64,000 nucleotides of DNA from Cytophagaceae bacterium (GCA_027486845.1 JAIXOL010000051.1:37607-101606); one strand, 5' to 3'. Positions 1 to 9,368 are shown, counted from the stretch's first letter. The notes: generated by a model not told the origin, from the letters alone. Numbers and translations are program-made.

Positions 1-357
1 CTTTGTCAGTTGAAAAATATGAAGCTTATCGACTCATTATCAGAAAGATATGATTTGAAAGTCAGACTTTTGGGACAGCCTGATATTGGAAGTAATAAGC
101 AACTTTATGTAAAAGAAAAAGAGGTTTTAGAAGCTTATGCCGATAATGCCTCCAAAAAGCTTGAAATGAGTGATAATATTCAGAAAATCGGCGACTCTCT
201 TTTTGTTTATACTTCGCCAATTCCATACAAAAATGGTGTTGGAAAATTATGTTTTGCTGATGATTCGGGCTTTGCGATTTGGAGTATTATTCTGAAAAAA
301 TCTGAAGTTATCAAATCAATTAATGTGAAAGCTTTAAGAAAGAAGAATATAAAATAA
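1..357 (+). CDS. Hypothetical protein, C-terminal part (cut by window edge)
   Basis: The reading frame is open to the first base of the window and ends with TAA at 355-357, so the gene almost certainly begins upstream; an internal TTG at 10 is not a convincing start. The visible ~118 residues are charged, with no signal peptide, no membrane segment and no motif I recognise. They contain a short hydrophobic stretch (GFAIWSIILKK) near residue 90 and end in a basic tail. Two hairpins follow the stop codon (363-381 and 413-440), the second being a good terminator. No function is proposed. Confidence 0.6.
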   Translation, partial: LCQLKNMKLIDSLSERYDLKVRLLGQPDIGSNKQLYVKEKEVLEAYADNASKKLEMSDNIQKIGDSLFVYTSPIPYKNGVGKLCFADDSGFAIWSIILKKSEVIKSINVKALRKKNIK

Positions 358-362
358 TGTAG

Positions 363-381
363 GACAGGTTTTCAACCTGTC
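363..381. repeat. Small palindrome, REP-like (GACAGGTT..AACCTGTC)
   Basis: Perfect 8-bp stem (363-370 with 374-381) and a 3-base loop, immediately after the first gene. The core AGGTTTTCAACCT resembles the GGTTTGCAAACC-type cores at 28693-28714 and 40633-40680, so I group it with those dispersed palindromes. There is no T-run, so it is not a classical terminator. Confidence 0.5.
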
Positions 382-412
382 AATAGCGTAGAATAAGATT
401 TTTAAAAAGTAG

Positions 413-440
413 AAGGGTGAGATTTCGGTCTCACCCTTTT
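413..440. terminator. Rho-independent terminator, probably bidirectional
   Basis: AAGGGTGAGA (413-422) pairs perfectly with TCTCACCCTT (429-438) around a 6-base loop and is followed by TTTT. It lies between the rightward partial gene and the leftward nadA 3' end (501), so it can serve both. Confidence 0.75.
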
Positions 441-500
441 ATTGTTTGAAGTATTTTTTCAATTTAAAATTAAAAACAAAGTGGAACTGCCCTCCACAAA

Positions 501-1475
501 TCAAAGTCCAAATTTCGCAGAAAGCTCTAACATTTTCTCGATTGGTTTACGAGCATCAGTCAACATTTTAGCTGGAAGAATTATTTCTGGCGTTTCATCT
601 CTTAAACACAAATATAGTTTTTCGAGCGTATTTAGCTTCATGTGCGGACAATCAGAGCAAGCCTTGCACGCATGACCATTTTTTGAAGTTGGTGCTACAT
701 AAAATTTCTTCTCAGGAGCAGATTTACGCATTTGGTGCAAAATTCCTGACTCAGTAGCTACAATAAATTCTTGATGCGGACTATTGATAACATGTTTCAA
801 AAGTCCTGTGGTTGAGCCAATGTAATCAGCTAATTTTAAAACCGATTCTTCACTTTCTGGGTGAGCTACCACTTCAGCGTTTGGATGTTTAGCTTTCAAG
901 TCGGTAATCATTTTTCCCGAAAAAGTCTCGTGAACCATACATGCACCGTCCCAAAGTAGCATGGGGCGGCCTTCCGCATTTCGGCCAGTTACACGATTGA
1001 TGTAGCCACCCAAGTTTTTATCTGGAGCAAAAATTATCTTTTGGTCTTTCGGAAAACTTTCAACGATTTTCACCGCATTACTACTCGTACAAACCACATC
1101 CGTAAGCGTTTTTAGCTCGGCTGAGCAGTTTACGTAAGAAATAACAATATGGTCAGGGTGTTGATCTTTGAATGCCTTAAACTCTGCATATGGAGCTGAT
1201 TCTTCGAGCGAACAACCTGCGTTGAAATCCGGTAAAATTACTTTTTTATTTGGTGAAAGAATCTTGGCAGTTTCTGCCATGAAACGAACTCCCGCAAATA
1301 CAATCATATCCGCATCGGTTTTGGCTGCTTGTTGCGAAAGTCCTAAGCTGTCGCCAATATAATCGGCAATGTCTTGAATCTCGGCAATTTGATAATAATG
1401 AACCAATAAAACCGCATTTTTTTCTTTTTTCAACCGAGCGATTTCGGCAACATAATCAATTTTTTCAGCGACCAT
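501..1475 (-). CDS. nadA: Quinolinate synthase NadA
   Basis: Condenses iminoaspartate (made by L-aspartate oxidase) with dihydroxyacetone phosphate to give quinolinate in de novo NAD synthesis; cytosolic [4Fe-4S] enzyme. The 324 residues match the usual length of the family. Candidate cluster ligands are visible in the three expected places: Cys117 (SYVNCSAE), Cys179 ([11 protein letters not shown]) and the C-terminal CxxCxxC at 270/273/276 ([15 protein letters not shown]). The N-terminal [19 protein letters not shown] and the GDSLGLS segment are typical of NadA. The ATG at 1475 gives a normal N-terminus. No nadB or nadC is adjacent, so the pathway is split in this genome. Identification is firm. 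Confidence 0.95.
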   Translation of the reverse strand: MVAEKIDYVAEIARLKKEKNAVLLVHYYQIAEIQDIADYIGDSLGLSQQAAKTDADMIVFAGVRFMAETAKILSPNKKVILPDFNAGCSLEESAPYAEFKAFKDQHPDHIVISYVNCSAELKTLTDVVCTSSNAVKIVESFPKDQKIIFAPDKNLGGYINRVTGRNAEGRPMLLWDGACMVHETFSGKMITDLKAKHPNAEVVAHPESEESVLKLADYIGSTTGLLKHVINSPHQEFIVATESGILHQMRKSAPEKKFYVAPTSKNGHACKACSDCPHMKLNTLEKLYLCLRDETPEIILPAKMLTDARKPIEKMLELSAKFGL

Positions 1476-1630
1476 CTTAAACTATGATTTATCAGATTTT
1501 TATGATTGTTTTTGAGTTTTTGAAATGAAAACTATTTGTTTTCTTATAAAAATGAGTAAAAAACGGAAATAATAAATATTTCTGTGGACTGTTGAACGGA
1601 ACGCCACTTGCCATCGACCGTTAACTTTTC

Positions 1631-2560
1631 TTATTTACAGGCAAACTCCCATATTTTGTACATGTTTACAGTCCCGAGTTTGTCCAAATATGTTTCTTTG
1701 ATTTTATTTCCTTTCAAATCGTATTCAAATGTACGAACACTTATGACTTGATTGTTATAGAAATAATTTTCTTTTGTCATATTACCAATTACATCGTATT
1801 CATAGGTAAAATAATAATCAATTTGCCCTTTGCCGTTTAAGCGAGTTTTTTGAATAAGTTTGCCAGTTGCGTCGTATTCGTGCTTTGTTTCAGCAAAAAC
1901 TACATTATTTCTCAAGGTTTTATCTCTTATCAAATTTCCTGCCGTATCATACACAAAATTGGTTTGGGTTGTAACTTTATCTGTGGCATCAAAATGCACA
2001 TCTTGAGTGAGTTTTCCTTGAATGGTATAAGTTTTGCTAGCTGACATCAAAATTTTTCCGTTGGTGTCTATTACTTCTTTTTTTAGTACTTGTCCCTTGG
2101 CATTGGTGCTAGTAATTTCTCGGAATGTTTCGGTTTTTCCATCTTCGCCATAGAAAACCTGAGTTTTCAAAGTGCCGTTTAATGACGAAGTATTGAACGA
2201 AAGAAGATTTACACCTGCACTTGCCGACTCTTGCAAGAGTTGCCCCGCAGCATTAAATTCTTTTTTAATGACTCTCTTTATTTCGTTATTTCGTTTGTAA
2301 GTAATAACTGTATTATTTCCCGCCAAATCGTATTCATAAACGTATTCTTCCGTATAATTTCCGGTATTTTTGCTTGAAAAATTACTGGTTTGTTTCAGAA
2401 TTCGCCCTTGTTTATCATACGTTTTTGTAAACTCTTGCTCTCTTACGCCTTGACGAAAAAACGAATAGCTGGTTTCTGGACAATTGCCAACGGCTTGTAA
2501 GTCAACTTGTGCGGTTGCAAGAAAAGGAACAAATCCTAAAACTATTTTGATGAATTTCAT
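1631..2560 (-). CDS. Exported YD-repeat-like (RHS-type) protein
   Basis: The 309-residue protein starts with a Sec signal peptide (MKFIKIVLGFVPFLATAQ, cleavage near residue 18). The mature part is a series of imperfect ~20-residue repeats built around (F/Y/H)EYD..GN/GK followed by a basic residue, for example YEYDLAGN, FVYDTAGN, HEYDATGK, YEYDVIGN and FEYDLKGN. This is the pattern of YD/RHS repeats, which form beta-strand shells or sheets in secreted proteins. It lacks the long size and C-terminal toxin domain of full RHS proteins, so it is more like the short MORN/YD-type exported proteins common in Bacteroidota. It is monocistronic between nadA and the divergent trehalase-like gene. Function unknown; surface or periplasmic location inferred. 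Confidence 0.75.
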   Translation of the reverse strand: MKFIKIVLGFVPFLATAQVDLQAVGNCPETSYSFFRQGVREQEFTKTYDKQGRILKQTSNFSSKNTGNYTEEYVYEYDLAGNNTVITYKRNNEIKRVIKKEFNAAGQLLQESASAGVNLLSFNTSSLNGTLKTQVFYGEDGKTETFREITSTNAKGQVLKKEVIDTNGKILMSASKTYTIQGKLTQDVHFDATDKVTTQTNFVYDTAGNLIRDKTLRNNVVFAETKHEYDATGKLIQKTRLNGKGQIDYYFTYEYDVIGNMTKENYFYNNQVISVRTFEYDLKGNKIKETYLDKLGTVNMYKIWEFACK

Positions 2561-2580
2561 GTCTATTTGAATATTGTGGA

Positions 2581-2597
2581 GCGATTGGCCGAATCGC
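2581..2597. repeat. Small palindrome GCGATT..AATCGC
   Basis: Six-base arms (2581-2586 and 2592-2597) around GGCCG lie in the divergent spacer between the YD-repeat gene and the trehalase-like gene. It has no T-tract. It may be a REP-type remnant or a regulator site; nothing distinguishes the two from this window. Confidence 0.35.
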
Positions 2598-2751
2598 GGT
2601 TCTAAATCAGACCCAAAAGAAACTTTGCCTTTATAAAAACGAAATTACTACTTTTAGTACAAACATTATAATTGAATATTATTCAACGGCAAAGATTATA
2701 TTATTTAAACACAAATTTAAGAAATACGTAACACAAATTTTAACGATTAGA

Positions 2752-4350
2752 ATGACAACAAATTTTAAAAAACATGCTTTTTTAACAATTATCGCTAGTA
2801 TAATTGCTTTGGGCTGTGGCGATACCGTAACAAAAAAAGAGTACAAGTCGCCTGATGAAGAGTATCGTGAACTTTTTAGAGAAGTACAACTAAAAGCAGT
2901 TTTTGCGGATTCAAAAACTTTTCCTGATTGTGTACCTAAGATAAAGGCAGAAGAGATTTTGAAGAAATACGAAGAGCAGAAAAAATCAAAAAATTTCGAT
3001 TTGAGAAAATTTGTGCTGGAGAGTTTCACGATGCCTTCAAACGGAAATAGTAAATATGTGAGCAATCCAAAAAATACAGCAGAGCAGCATATCAATGAAT
3101 TATGGTTGGTTTTGACTCGAAAACCCAAAGATATTGGCGGAACACTTGTGCCTTTATTAAAGCCTCATGTGGTGCCAAATGGTAAATTTAATGAAGTGAA
3201 TTATTGGGATAGTTATTTTATGATGCTTGGTTTGCAAGTATCAGGAAAGGACTCTTTAATGTCGAATATAGTTTTGAATTTTGCTCAATTGATTCAAGAT
3301 TTTGGACATATTCCAAGTGGAAATCGAAGTTATTATTTCAGCCGCTCGCAGCCACCATTTTTTACTTCGATGGTAAAGCTTTTGTCTGAAATGAAAGGGC
3401 ATGAGGATAAATTGGCACAAACTTTACCACAAATTCAGCGAGAATACCAGTATTGGATGGCAGTTGAAAAAGGTGGGGAAGATGCTCAAAAGCAAAATGA
3501 AGCACGTAAAAAAGGGGATAAAGCCTACCGAAAAACAGTTTTTATTGGTAAAAATGACATGCTTAATCGCTATTATGATGAAAAAGACACTCCTCGCCCC
3601 GAAGCTTACAAAGAAGATATACTAATTGCTAGTAAATCAGGCAGAAAAGTAAATCAAGTTTTTCGAGATTTGCGTTCGGGAGCAGAATCGGGTTGGAGTT
3701 TTTCGAGTCGTTGGCTGCGTGATGGACAAAATCTTTCAACTATACATACTACGGATATTCTACCTGTTGATTTGAATGCCATACTTTATGATATGGAGTT
3801 GACACTTTCAATTATTTATAAAGCCAAAAATGAACCAGAATACGCAAAAAGTTTAGAACAATTAGCAAATAAGCGGAAAGCGATTTTTGATAGATATTTT
3901 TGGAATGAAGCGGCAGGTTTCTATTTCGATTATGATTTTGTGGCAGGAAAACAAACCAATGTTTATTCTTTGGCGGCAGTTTATCCATTATTTTTCAAAC
4001 TCGCCACGCCAGCCCAAGCCGAAAAAGTTGCTAAAATTTTAGAAACCAAGTTTTTGCAAGCAGGCGGTTTAATGACGACACTTAACCAAACAAGTCAGCA
4101 ATGGGATGGGTCAAATGGTTTTGCCCCTTTACAATATTTAGCGATTCAAGGTTTACGAAATTATGGTTTCAATGATTTGGCCAATAAAATCAAACAAAAT
4201 TGGGTCGCTAATAATCTCAAAGTTTATAAAGCTACTGGCAAAATGGTTGATAAATATAATGTCTCAGATTTATCGGGTGGAGAATATCCTCGCCAAGATG
4301 GTTTTGGCTGGACAAATGGGGTTTTACTTAAATTGCTTTCTGAGAAGTAG
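2752..4350 (+). CDS. Divergent trehalase-family (GH37) lipoprotein
   Basis: The 532 residues fit periplasmic trehalase in length and layout. The N-terminus is a lipoprotein signal (FLTIIASIIALGCGD, lipobox LGC), so it is membrane-anchored in the periplasm or outer membrane. Signature 1 is recognisable but altered (VPNGKFNEVNYWDSYFMMLGL, versus PGGRFxExYxWDxY), as is signature 2 (QWDGSNGFAP versus QWDxPxxW). The RSGAESGW.FSSRWLRDG block is present, but the residue that is the general-acid Asp in E. coli TreA (Asp312) is Ser316 here (codon AGT at 3697). The general-base Glu is kept (GGEYPRQDGFGW, Glu511). Fold assignment is firm. True trehalase activity is doubtful; a different substrate or a binding role is possible. 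It is monocistronic and convergent with the rhodanese gene. Confidence 0.85.
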   Translation: MTTNFKKHAFLTIIASIIALGCGDTVTKKEYKSPDEEYRELFREVQLKAVFADSKTFPDCVPKIKAEEILKKYEEQKKSKNFDLRKFVLESFTMPSNGNSKYVSNPKNTAEQHINELWLVLTRKPKDIGGTLVPLLKPHVVPNGKFNEVNYWDSYFMMLGLQVSGKDSLMSNIVLNFAQLIQDFGHIPSGNRSYYFSRSQPPFFTSMVKLLSEMKGHEDKLAQTLPQIQREYQYWMAVEKGGEDAQKQNEARKKGDKAYRKTVFIGKNDMLNRYYDEKDTPRPEAYKEDILIASKSGRKVNQVFRDLRSGAESGWSFSSRWLRDGQNLSTIHTTDILPVDLNAILYDMELTLSIIYKAKNEPEYAKSLEQLANKRKAIFDRYFWNEAAGFYFDYDFVAGKQTNVYSLAAVYPLFFKLATPAQAEKVAKILETKFLQAGGLMTTLNQTSQQWDGSNGFAPLQYLAIQGLRNYGFNDLANKIKQNWVANNLKVYKATGKMVDKYNVSDLSGGEYPRQDGFGWTNGVLLKLLSEK

Positions 4351-4359
4351 GGAACTGTT

Positions 4360-4440
4360 TACCAAAGCGGTGCAGATTACACGAAGGGACACAAAGCATA
4401 TTCTCTGTGAAAATTAGTGTAATCCGTGCCTCAGTGGTAA
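4360..4440. repeat. Large imperfect palindrome between convergent genes
   Basis: TACCAAAGCGGTGCAGATTACAC at the left can fold on GTGTAATCCGTGCCTCAGTGGTA at the right (perfect core GATTACAC 4375-4382 with GTGTAATC 4417-4424). It fills the whole gap between the trehalase-like gene and the rhodanese gene. It may act as a bidirectional transcription barrier, but it lacks T-tracts, so a mobile palindromic element is equally possible. Confidence 0.5.
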
Positions 4441-4444
4441 AAAA

Positions 4445-4822
4445 CTACCTCACCCCAGCAACAGCCAAATCCTTATATCCACCGCCTGTTAGGTTATAAA
4501 TGTACTTAAAACCAGCTTGCTGCAAGATTGGTGCGGCTTTACTGCTGCGTCCGCCCACGGCACAGTAAACAAAAACAGGCTTGTTTTTATCTAATTTTTC
4601 GATTTGTTGTTTAAAAGCAGCATCATTGTAATTAATGCAATTAGAAGAGGCAATTTTTCCAGCTTCCCACTCTTGCGGCGTTCGGACATCAAGTAATTGG
4701 GCATTTTTTGTGGTTTTTACTTTAGCGATAAATTCTTGTGGAGTAAGGTTAGTAGTTTGTGCCTTACATATGCTCAATGAGCTAATAAGAAAAAAGAGAA
4801 TAAGGTAAAACGAGTTTTTCAT
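4445..4822 (-). CDS. Exported rhodanese-domain protein
   Basis: A 125-residue protein with a Sec signal peptide (MKNSFYLILFFLISSLSICKAQ) followed by a single rhodanese domain. The hallmark elements are QLLDVRTPQEWEAGKI and the active-site loop CAVGGRS, with the catalytic Cys carrying the persulfide; the six-residue loop is typical of sulfurtransferases rather than phosphatases. The final GGGYKDL motif is usual for small single-domain rhodaneses. An exported version probably handles thiosulfate or thiol-disulfide chemistry in the periplasm; the substrate cannot be read from sequence. Single gene, separated from the OmpA gene upstream by a strong terminator. Confidence 0.9.
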   Translation of the reverse strand: MKNSFYLILFFLISSLSICKAQTTNLTPQEFIAKVKTTKNAQLLDVRTPQEWEAGKIASSNCINYNDAAFKQQIEKLDKNKPVFVYCAVGGRSSKAAPILQQAGFKYIYNLTGGGYKDLAVAGVR

Positions 4823-4875
4823 GGTTAGAGATTAAGTTAATAATTTCAAAAGTATTGAAATATTCTATATTTCAC

Positions 4876-4911
4876 AAAAAAGAGCAGAAACCGTTGGCTT
4901 CTGCTCTTTTT
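4876..4911. terminator. Rho-independent terminator after the OmpA gene
   Basis: AAAAAAGAGCAGAA pairs with TTCTGCTCTTTTTT around a ~9-base loop, with A- and T-tracts on both flanks, so it can work in either direction. It lies 30 bases downstream of the OmpA-family stop on the minus strand. Confidence 0.85.
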
Positions 4912-4941
4912 CTACATCCGAACAGTTTATTATTCTATATT

Positions 4942-6699
4942 TTATCTTAATTGGAATTGAACACGAGTATTAGATTTTTTACCATCTGGTGTAGTATAAT
5001 CTGTACTTGGGTCTTCATCTCCTTGACCTTCATAAGTCATACGGGCTTTACTAATACATTTTTTCTTTAAGAAATAAGCGTAAATTGCACAAGCACGGAG
5101 CTTAGCCGAACGAAGGTTTGTTGCTGAACTTGAACCATCATTGAATGCTGAAATGTGTAAGATACTATCTGGACATCTTTGCAATAACGAACAAACTCTG
5201 TCAAGTTTTTTGTATGAAGCTGGCTTTAATTTGTTTGTTCCGCTATAGAATTCAATTCCTTGAGCTGCGAAAGTCAATTCATCCAGTTCTGATTGAGAAA
5301 TCTCACAACCACTTGCAGTTTTATAACCTTTCGGTACTAATTGACCATTTACATATCCTTCTGGGCAACCATCGTTTGATGCTAATCCAGCTAAGTCTGG
5401 ACATTTGTCTTGGGCATCAGCTACGCCATCTTTATCACGGTCAGGGCAACCTTTTGCCGAAGCAACACCTTTAACTGTTGGACAAGCATCGTCTTTATCA
5501 GCAATGCCGTCGCCGTCAGTGTCAGGGCAGCCATTCAACGAAGCAGGACCAGCTTCGTTAGGACAAGCATCATCTTTATCAGCGATACCATCACCATCCG
5601 AATCAGGGCAACCTTTCAATGCTTTCACACCAGCTATATCTGGACAAGCATCGTCTTTGTCAGCAACTCCATCTTTATCACGGTCAGGGCAACCTTTCAA
5701 TGCTACAGTACCAACTTGTGTTGGACATTCGTCATCTTTGTCAGCGATACCGTCACCGTCAGTATCTGGGCACCCTTTCAAAGCCATTGGACCAGCTTGT
5801 GTAGGACAAGCATCATCTTTGTCAGGAATACCATCACCGTCAGTATCTGGGCAACCTTGGAATTTGCGTAAACCTTTTTCAGTAAGGCAAGCATCACAAC
5901 GGTCAACAACACCATCCTTATCACCATCTTTATCACCAAAGCGATATGAACCGAGTAAATTGGCTACTAAATAACCATCGTTATATGCTTTTCCCTTTGG
6001 CTCGAAAGCTGTACCAGTTCCGAGAGCAGTTGTCGAAATTTTTGTTCCATCTAAATAATCAGAGAAAGCATAACGATAACCAACTTCTGCACCGATAGTA
6101 AATCTTTCAGCAGCATTGTATTTCAAACCAACACCAAAAGGAAGGATTAAAGCAGCTTTTTTCAAGTTTGCTTGGTCTTGGTCGAACAAACGTGCTACAA
6201 CATATTTTCGGGGATCATCATCCTGTAAAGCTGCGTTTTGTGCAACAACTGTTGGGTTTGTGAAGGCAGCTCCGATACCACCGAAGAGGTAAGGAGAAAG
6301 GGTTTTGCGGAAAGTTCCGTCACAAGTATATTTTCTTTCTTTTAAAGGATAAAATTCACCTAATAAAGATAATTCAGTTAATGGTGATTTAAATTTCAAA
6401 CGACGATAATCCCATCGGCCGTCTGGCTGGTCAAGGTCATTTCCTGCCAATCGTCCAAAAAATAATTGGGCACGTAATGCAAAATAGTCGTTAATATGAC
6501 GACGAGCAAAAGCACCAATCATAATGCTATTTGCTGAGGCATACGGTTTGCTACAGTGCATATCACCAAAATACTGATTGACACCAAGCGGAATACCCAC
6601 TTCCCACTTGTAAGGTTTACACACCTTACAAGAATCTTGTGCCTGAGTTGTTAGCGTTAATGTTAATAACGCTACAAAAAGGAATGTTACCTTCTTCAT
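4942..6699 (-). CDS. OmpA-family outer-membrane protein with thrombospondin type 3 repeats
   Basis: 585 residues: signal peptide (MKKVTFLFVALLTLTLTTQAQ), an N-terminal ~230-residue beta-barrel-like region (WEVGIPLGVNQYFGDMH...YAFSDYLDGT), seven calcium-binding TSP3 repeats at about 255-450 (DTDGDGIxDKDDACP type), then an OmpA_C peptidoglycan-binding domain of ~115 residues ending in the usual TRVQFQLR. The domain keeps the NLRSAKLRACAIYAYF helix with the conserved Arg, although the preceding HTD motif is replaced by NDGSSS. Such proteins anchor the outer membrane to the wall in Bacteroidota. Monocistronic, with its own terminator. The acidic repeats give long open frames on the opposite strand that are not genes. 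Confidence 0.92.
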   Translation of the reverse strand: MKKVTFLFVALLTLTLTTQAQDSCKVCKPYKWEVGIPLGVNQYFGDMHCSKPYASANSIMIGAFARRHINDYFALRAQLFFGRLAGNDLDQPDGRWDYRRLKFKSPLTELSLLGEFYPLKERKYTCDGTFRKTLSPYLFGGIGAAFTNPTVVAQNAALQDDDPRKYVVARLFDQDQANLKKAALILPFGVGLKYNAAERFTIGAEVGYRYAFSDYLDGTKISTTALGTGTAFEPKGKAYNDGYLVANLLGSYRFGDKDGDKDGVVDRCDACLTEKGLRKFQGCPDTDGDGIPDKDDACPTQAGPMALKGCPDTDGDGIADKDDECPTQVGTVALKGCPDRDKDGVADKDDACPDIAGVKALKGCPDSDGDGIADKDDACPNEAGPASLNGCPDTDGDGIADKDDACPTVKGVASAKGCPDRDKDGVADAQDKCPDLAGLASNDGCPEGYVNGQLVPKGYKTASGCEISQSELDELTFAAQGIEFYSGTNKLKPASYKKLDRVCSLLQRCPDSILHISAFNDGSSSATNLRSAKLRACAIYAYFLKKKCISKARMTYEGQGDEDPSTDYTTPDGKKSNTRVQFQLR

Positions 6700-6863
6700 G
6701 TTGGGGAAATTTTATTGTTTTCTTCTAAGAAATAATATTGAAATTGGACTAGTCAACAGATTTTATGTCACAATTTAAACGTAATATTTAGCAAAGAAAA
6801 AAAAAATTGTTAGAAATTTCTAAAAAAAACTATATTATTTTGCCAAAAATGATTAATCGGCTA

Positions 6864-8957
6864 TTAATGTCTTTTAAAAATTCCAGCTAAATCAATAATG
6901 AATGCATATTCCATTGCTACTTCTTTTAGCGAGGCAAATCTGCCCGAAGCTCCGCCATGTCCAGCCTCCATATTTGTATGCATCAATAATAGATTATTAT
7001 CGGTTTTTAAGGAACGAAGTTTGGCTACCCATTTGGCGGGCTCAAAATATTGAACTTGTGAATCGTGAAGTCCTGTGGTTACGAGTAAGTTGGGATAATT
7101 CTTAGGCTCAACATTGTCATAAGGCGAATACGAGAGCATATATTCATAAAAATCTTTGTTTTTAGGGTTGCCCCACTCTTCAAATTCTCCAGTTGTGAGT
7201 GGAATAGTTTCATCGAGCATTGTTGTCACGACATCTACAAAAGGCACAGCTGCCACCACACCACAATACAAATTTGGTCGAAGATTGATGATTGCTCCCA
7301 TCAGAAGGCCACCAGCACTTCCTCCGAGTGCAAAAAGTTTTTCGGGGCTACAATATTTGTTTTTGATTAGAAAATCTGAACAATCGATAAAATCATAGAA
7401 TGTATTCATTTTCTTGAACATTTTTCCGTTTTCGTACCATTCCCGGCCCATTTCTTGTCCTCCTCTGATATGAGCAATTGCGTATACAAAACCACGGTCG
7501 AGCAAACTTAGGCGGCTTGAACCAAAGGTTGCATCGGTTGAGTAGCCGTAAGAACCATAAGAATATTGTAATAGTGGTGCTGTGCCATCTAGTTTGGTAT
7601 CTTTTTGATAAACTATTGAAACAGGTACTTTTGCTCCGTCACGCACAGTCACAAAAACCCTTTCTGAAACATAGTTTTCTTTATCAAATCCGCCCAAAAC
7701 CATTTGTTGTTTCTTTAATTCTTTAGTTTGGGCGTTCATGTCATAATCAAATGTCGAGTTTGGTGTAGTTAATGAAGTATAGCTGTAACGAAGAATATTG
7801 GTATAAAAACTTGGGTTTGAACCAATATTTGCATCGTAAGCAGGTTCACCAAAGTTGAGGTAATGTTCGGCTTTTGTAGAATGATTAATGATACGAAGCT
7901 GGCTAAGACCTTGATTTTTTTCTTGAACTACCAAATGATTTTTGAAAACCTCAATTCCTTCTAAATAAACCTCTGGTCGATGCTCAATGACGGTTTGCCA
8001 CTTCGATTTATCGCTTCTTTCATGCTCATTTACCTCCATTAATTTAAAGTTAAAAGCATTGTCTTTATTAGTTTTTACGTAAAATTTGTTTTCAAAATGC
8101 TCAATCTCGTATTCGTGTCCTCGCTCACGTGGGAAGAAGGTTTTGAACTCTCCAGTTGGATTTTTTGCCTCCAAAAGTTGATATTCAGATGCAATTCCAT
8201 TGTGGTCGCTGCCGATAGCAATATATTTCTTCGATTTCATTCGATAGAGACACATGTAATATTGGTTATCTTTTTCTTCATAAACTAAAACATCGGTTTT
8301 TACGTCAGTTCCCAAAATGTGTCGCCAAACTTGATAGCCCAAAAGCGTCTTTTGGTCACGTAAAATGTAGAAAAAGGTCTTATTATCGGTTGCCCATGAG
8401 TAGCTTCCACCTTCTGTATTTTTAATTTGGTCTTTATAAATTTCGCCAGTTTTCAGATTTTTAAATCGAACTGTATAGTTTCTACGGCTGATTGTATCTA
8501 CACCGTAGGCAATGATTTCGTCGTTATCTGTAATTTCGTAGCCACCGATACTGAAATACTTTTTGCCTTTACCAATTTCATTGCCATCGAGTAGAATTTC
8601 TTCATCAGCTTCATGACTTTCTTTTTTTCGACAATAAATCGGGTATTCGCCACCTTCAACATATTTTACATAATAAAAGTATTCACCATCCTTTACAGGA
8701 ACCGACTCATCTTGCTCCTTGATTCGGCCCTTCATTTCATCAAAAAGTTTTTCTTGTAAAGGCTTTATAGGCGACATGATTTTATCTAAATATTCATTTT
8801 CTTCATTCAGATAAGCAATTACATCGGGGTTTTCGGGGTCGTTGAGCCAATAATAATTATCAATACGATTATGGTTGTGAGTGACTATCTCTTTTGGTTT
8901 TACTTGAACAGTAGGAGCTATTAGCCCAATGTTTGTCATGCTTGAATGGTTACTCAT
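6864..8957 (-). CDS. ptrB: Oligopeptidase B (S9A prolyl oligopeptidase family)
   Basis: Serine peptidase cleaving short peptides after basic residues. The 697 residues comprise an N-terminal seven-bladed propeller region (to ~410) and a C-terminal alpha/beta hydrolase domain. The catalytic triad is visible: Ser in GGSAGGLLMGA, Asp in TTGLHDSQVQYFEP and His in EAGHGGASGR. The start of the domain (YSYGSYGYSTDATF) and the HIRGGQEMGREWYENGK segment are diagnostic of oligopeptidase B. No signal peptide, so cytosolic. The first ATG (8957) gives MSNHSSMTNIG; a second at 8939 is equally possible. A lone TACTTTTG (-7-like) lies on the minus strand at 9027-9020 without a good -33 box. Confidence 0.93.
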   Translation of the reverse strand: MSNHSSMTNIGLIAPTVQVKPKEIVTHNHNRIDNYYWLNDPENPDVIAYLNEENEYLDKIMSPIKPLQEKLFDEMKGRIKEQDESVPVKDGEYFYYVKYVEGGEYPIYCRKKESHEADEEILLDGNEIGKGKKYFSIGGYEITDNDEIIAYGVDTISRRNYTVRFKNLKTGEIYKDQIKNTEGGSYSWATDNKTFFYILRDQKTLLGYQVWRHILGTDVKTDVLVYEEKDNQYYMCLYRMKSKKYIAIGSDHNGIASEYQLLEAKNPTGEFKTFFPRERGHEYEIEHFENKFYVKTNKDNAFNFKLMEVNEHERSDKSKWQTVIEHRPEVYLEGIEVFKNHLVVQEKNQGLSQLRIINHSTKAEHYLNFGEPAYDANIGSNPSFYTNILRYSYTSLTTPNSTFDYDMNAQTKELKKQQMVLGGFDKENYVSERVFVTVRDGAKVPVSIVYQKDTKLDGTAPLLQYSYGSYGYSTDATFGSSRLSLLDRGFVYAIAHIRGGQEMGREWYENGKMFKKMNTFYDFIDCSDFLIKNKYCSPEKLFALGGSAGGLLMGAIINLRPNLYCGVVAAVPFVDVVTTMLDETIPLTTGEFEEWGNPKNKDFYEYMLSYSPYDNVEPKNYPNLLVTTGLHDSQVQYFEPAKWVAKLRSLKTDNNLLLMHTNMEAGHGGASGRFASLKEVAMEYAFIIDLAGIFKRH

Positions 8958-9368
8958 ATTTTTGAGAAATATATTATCGAATTTTGATATTTGTGAAATA
9001 CTATTTTATAGAAACACAACAAAAGTAAGGGATATCTTTGTATCATCTGGTTAAAAATATCGGAACATATTAAGATATTGCAGCAAATTTTTAGAACTGC
9101 AACGAGGACTATGCTGATGACGCAGACGTTCACAGATTATCTGCGAAAATCTATGTTAATTTTTTTTTATCAGTTTCATCTGTTTTCCATTGTATTATAT
9201 GCGTTAAAACGTTTATAATTCTGAAAAATATGCTGAAAAAAAATATTGATTGAAAGGAAAATAATGACATTTTATAGAAAAATGAAAAAAATAACGATTT
9301 TTACAATTAATATTACGGAAAGAATGCAAAATTATCATCTATACAAATTATAACAATCTATAAATCTA
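8958..9368. other. Divergent intergenic region, 411 bp, no gene
   Basis: This spacer separates oligopeptidase B from the M28 peptidase. It holds a possible minus-strand -7 element (TACTTTTG, 9027-9020), a plus-strand TATCTTTG (9033-9040) with no obvious -33 partner, and a small hairpin CGCAGA/TCTGCG (9121-9145). The rest is very AT-rich. No open frame of note on either strand. Confidence 0.6.

Noticed and set aside
2679..3128. 149-codon frame antisense to the trehalase-like gene
   Set aside because: Shadow of a real gene; composition not protein-like.
5400..5900. Possible tandem DNA repeat or CRISPR-like array
   Set aside because: Periodicity comes from the protein-coding TSP3 repeats, with no spacers of constant length.
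5405..5974. Long open frames antisense to the OmpA/TSP3 gene
   Set aside because: They arise from the regular Asp/Gly repeat codons on the other strand; Ser/Pro-biased translations without start context or homology.
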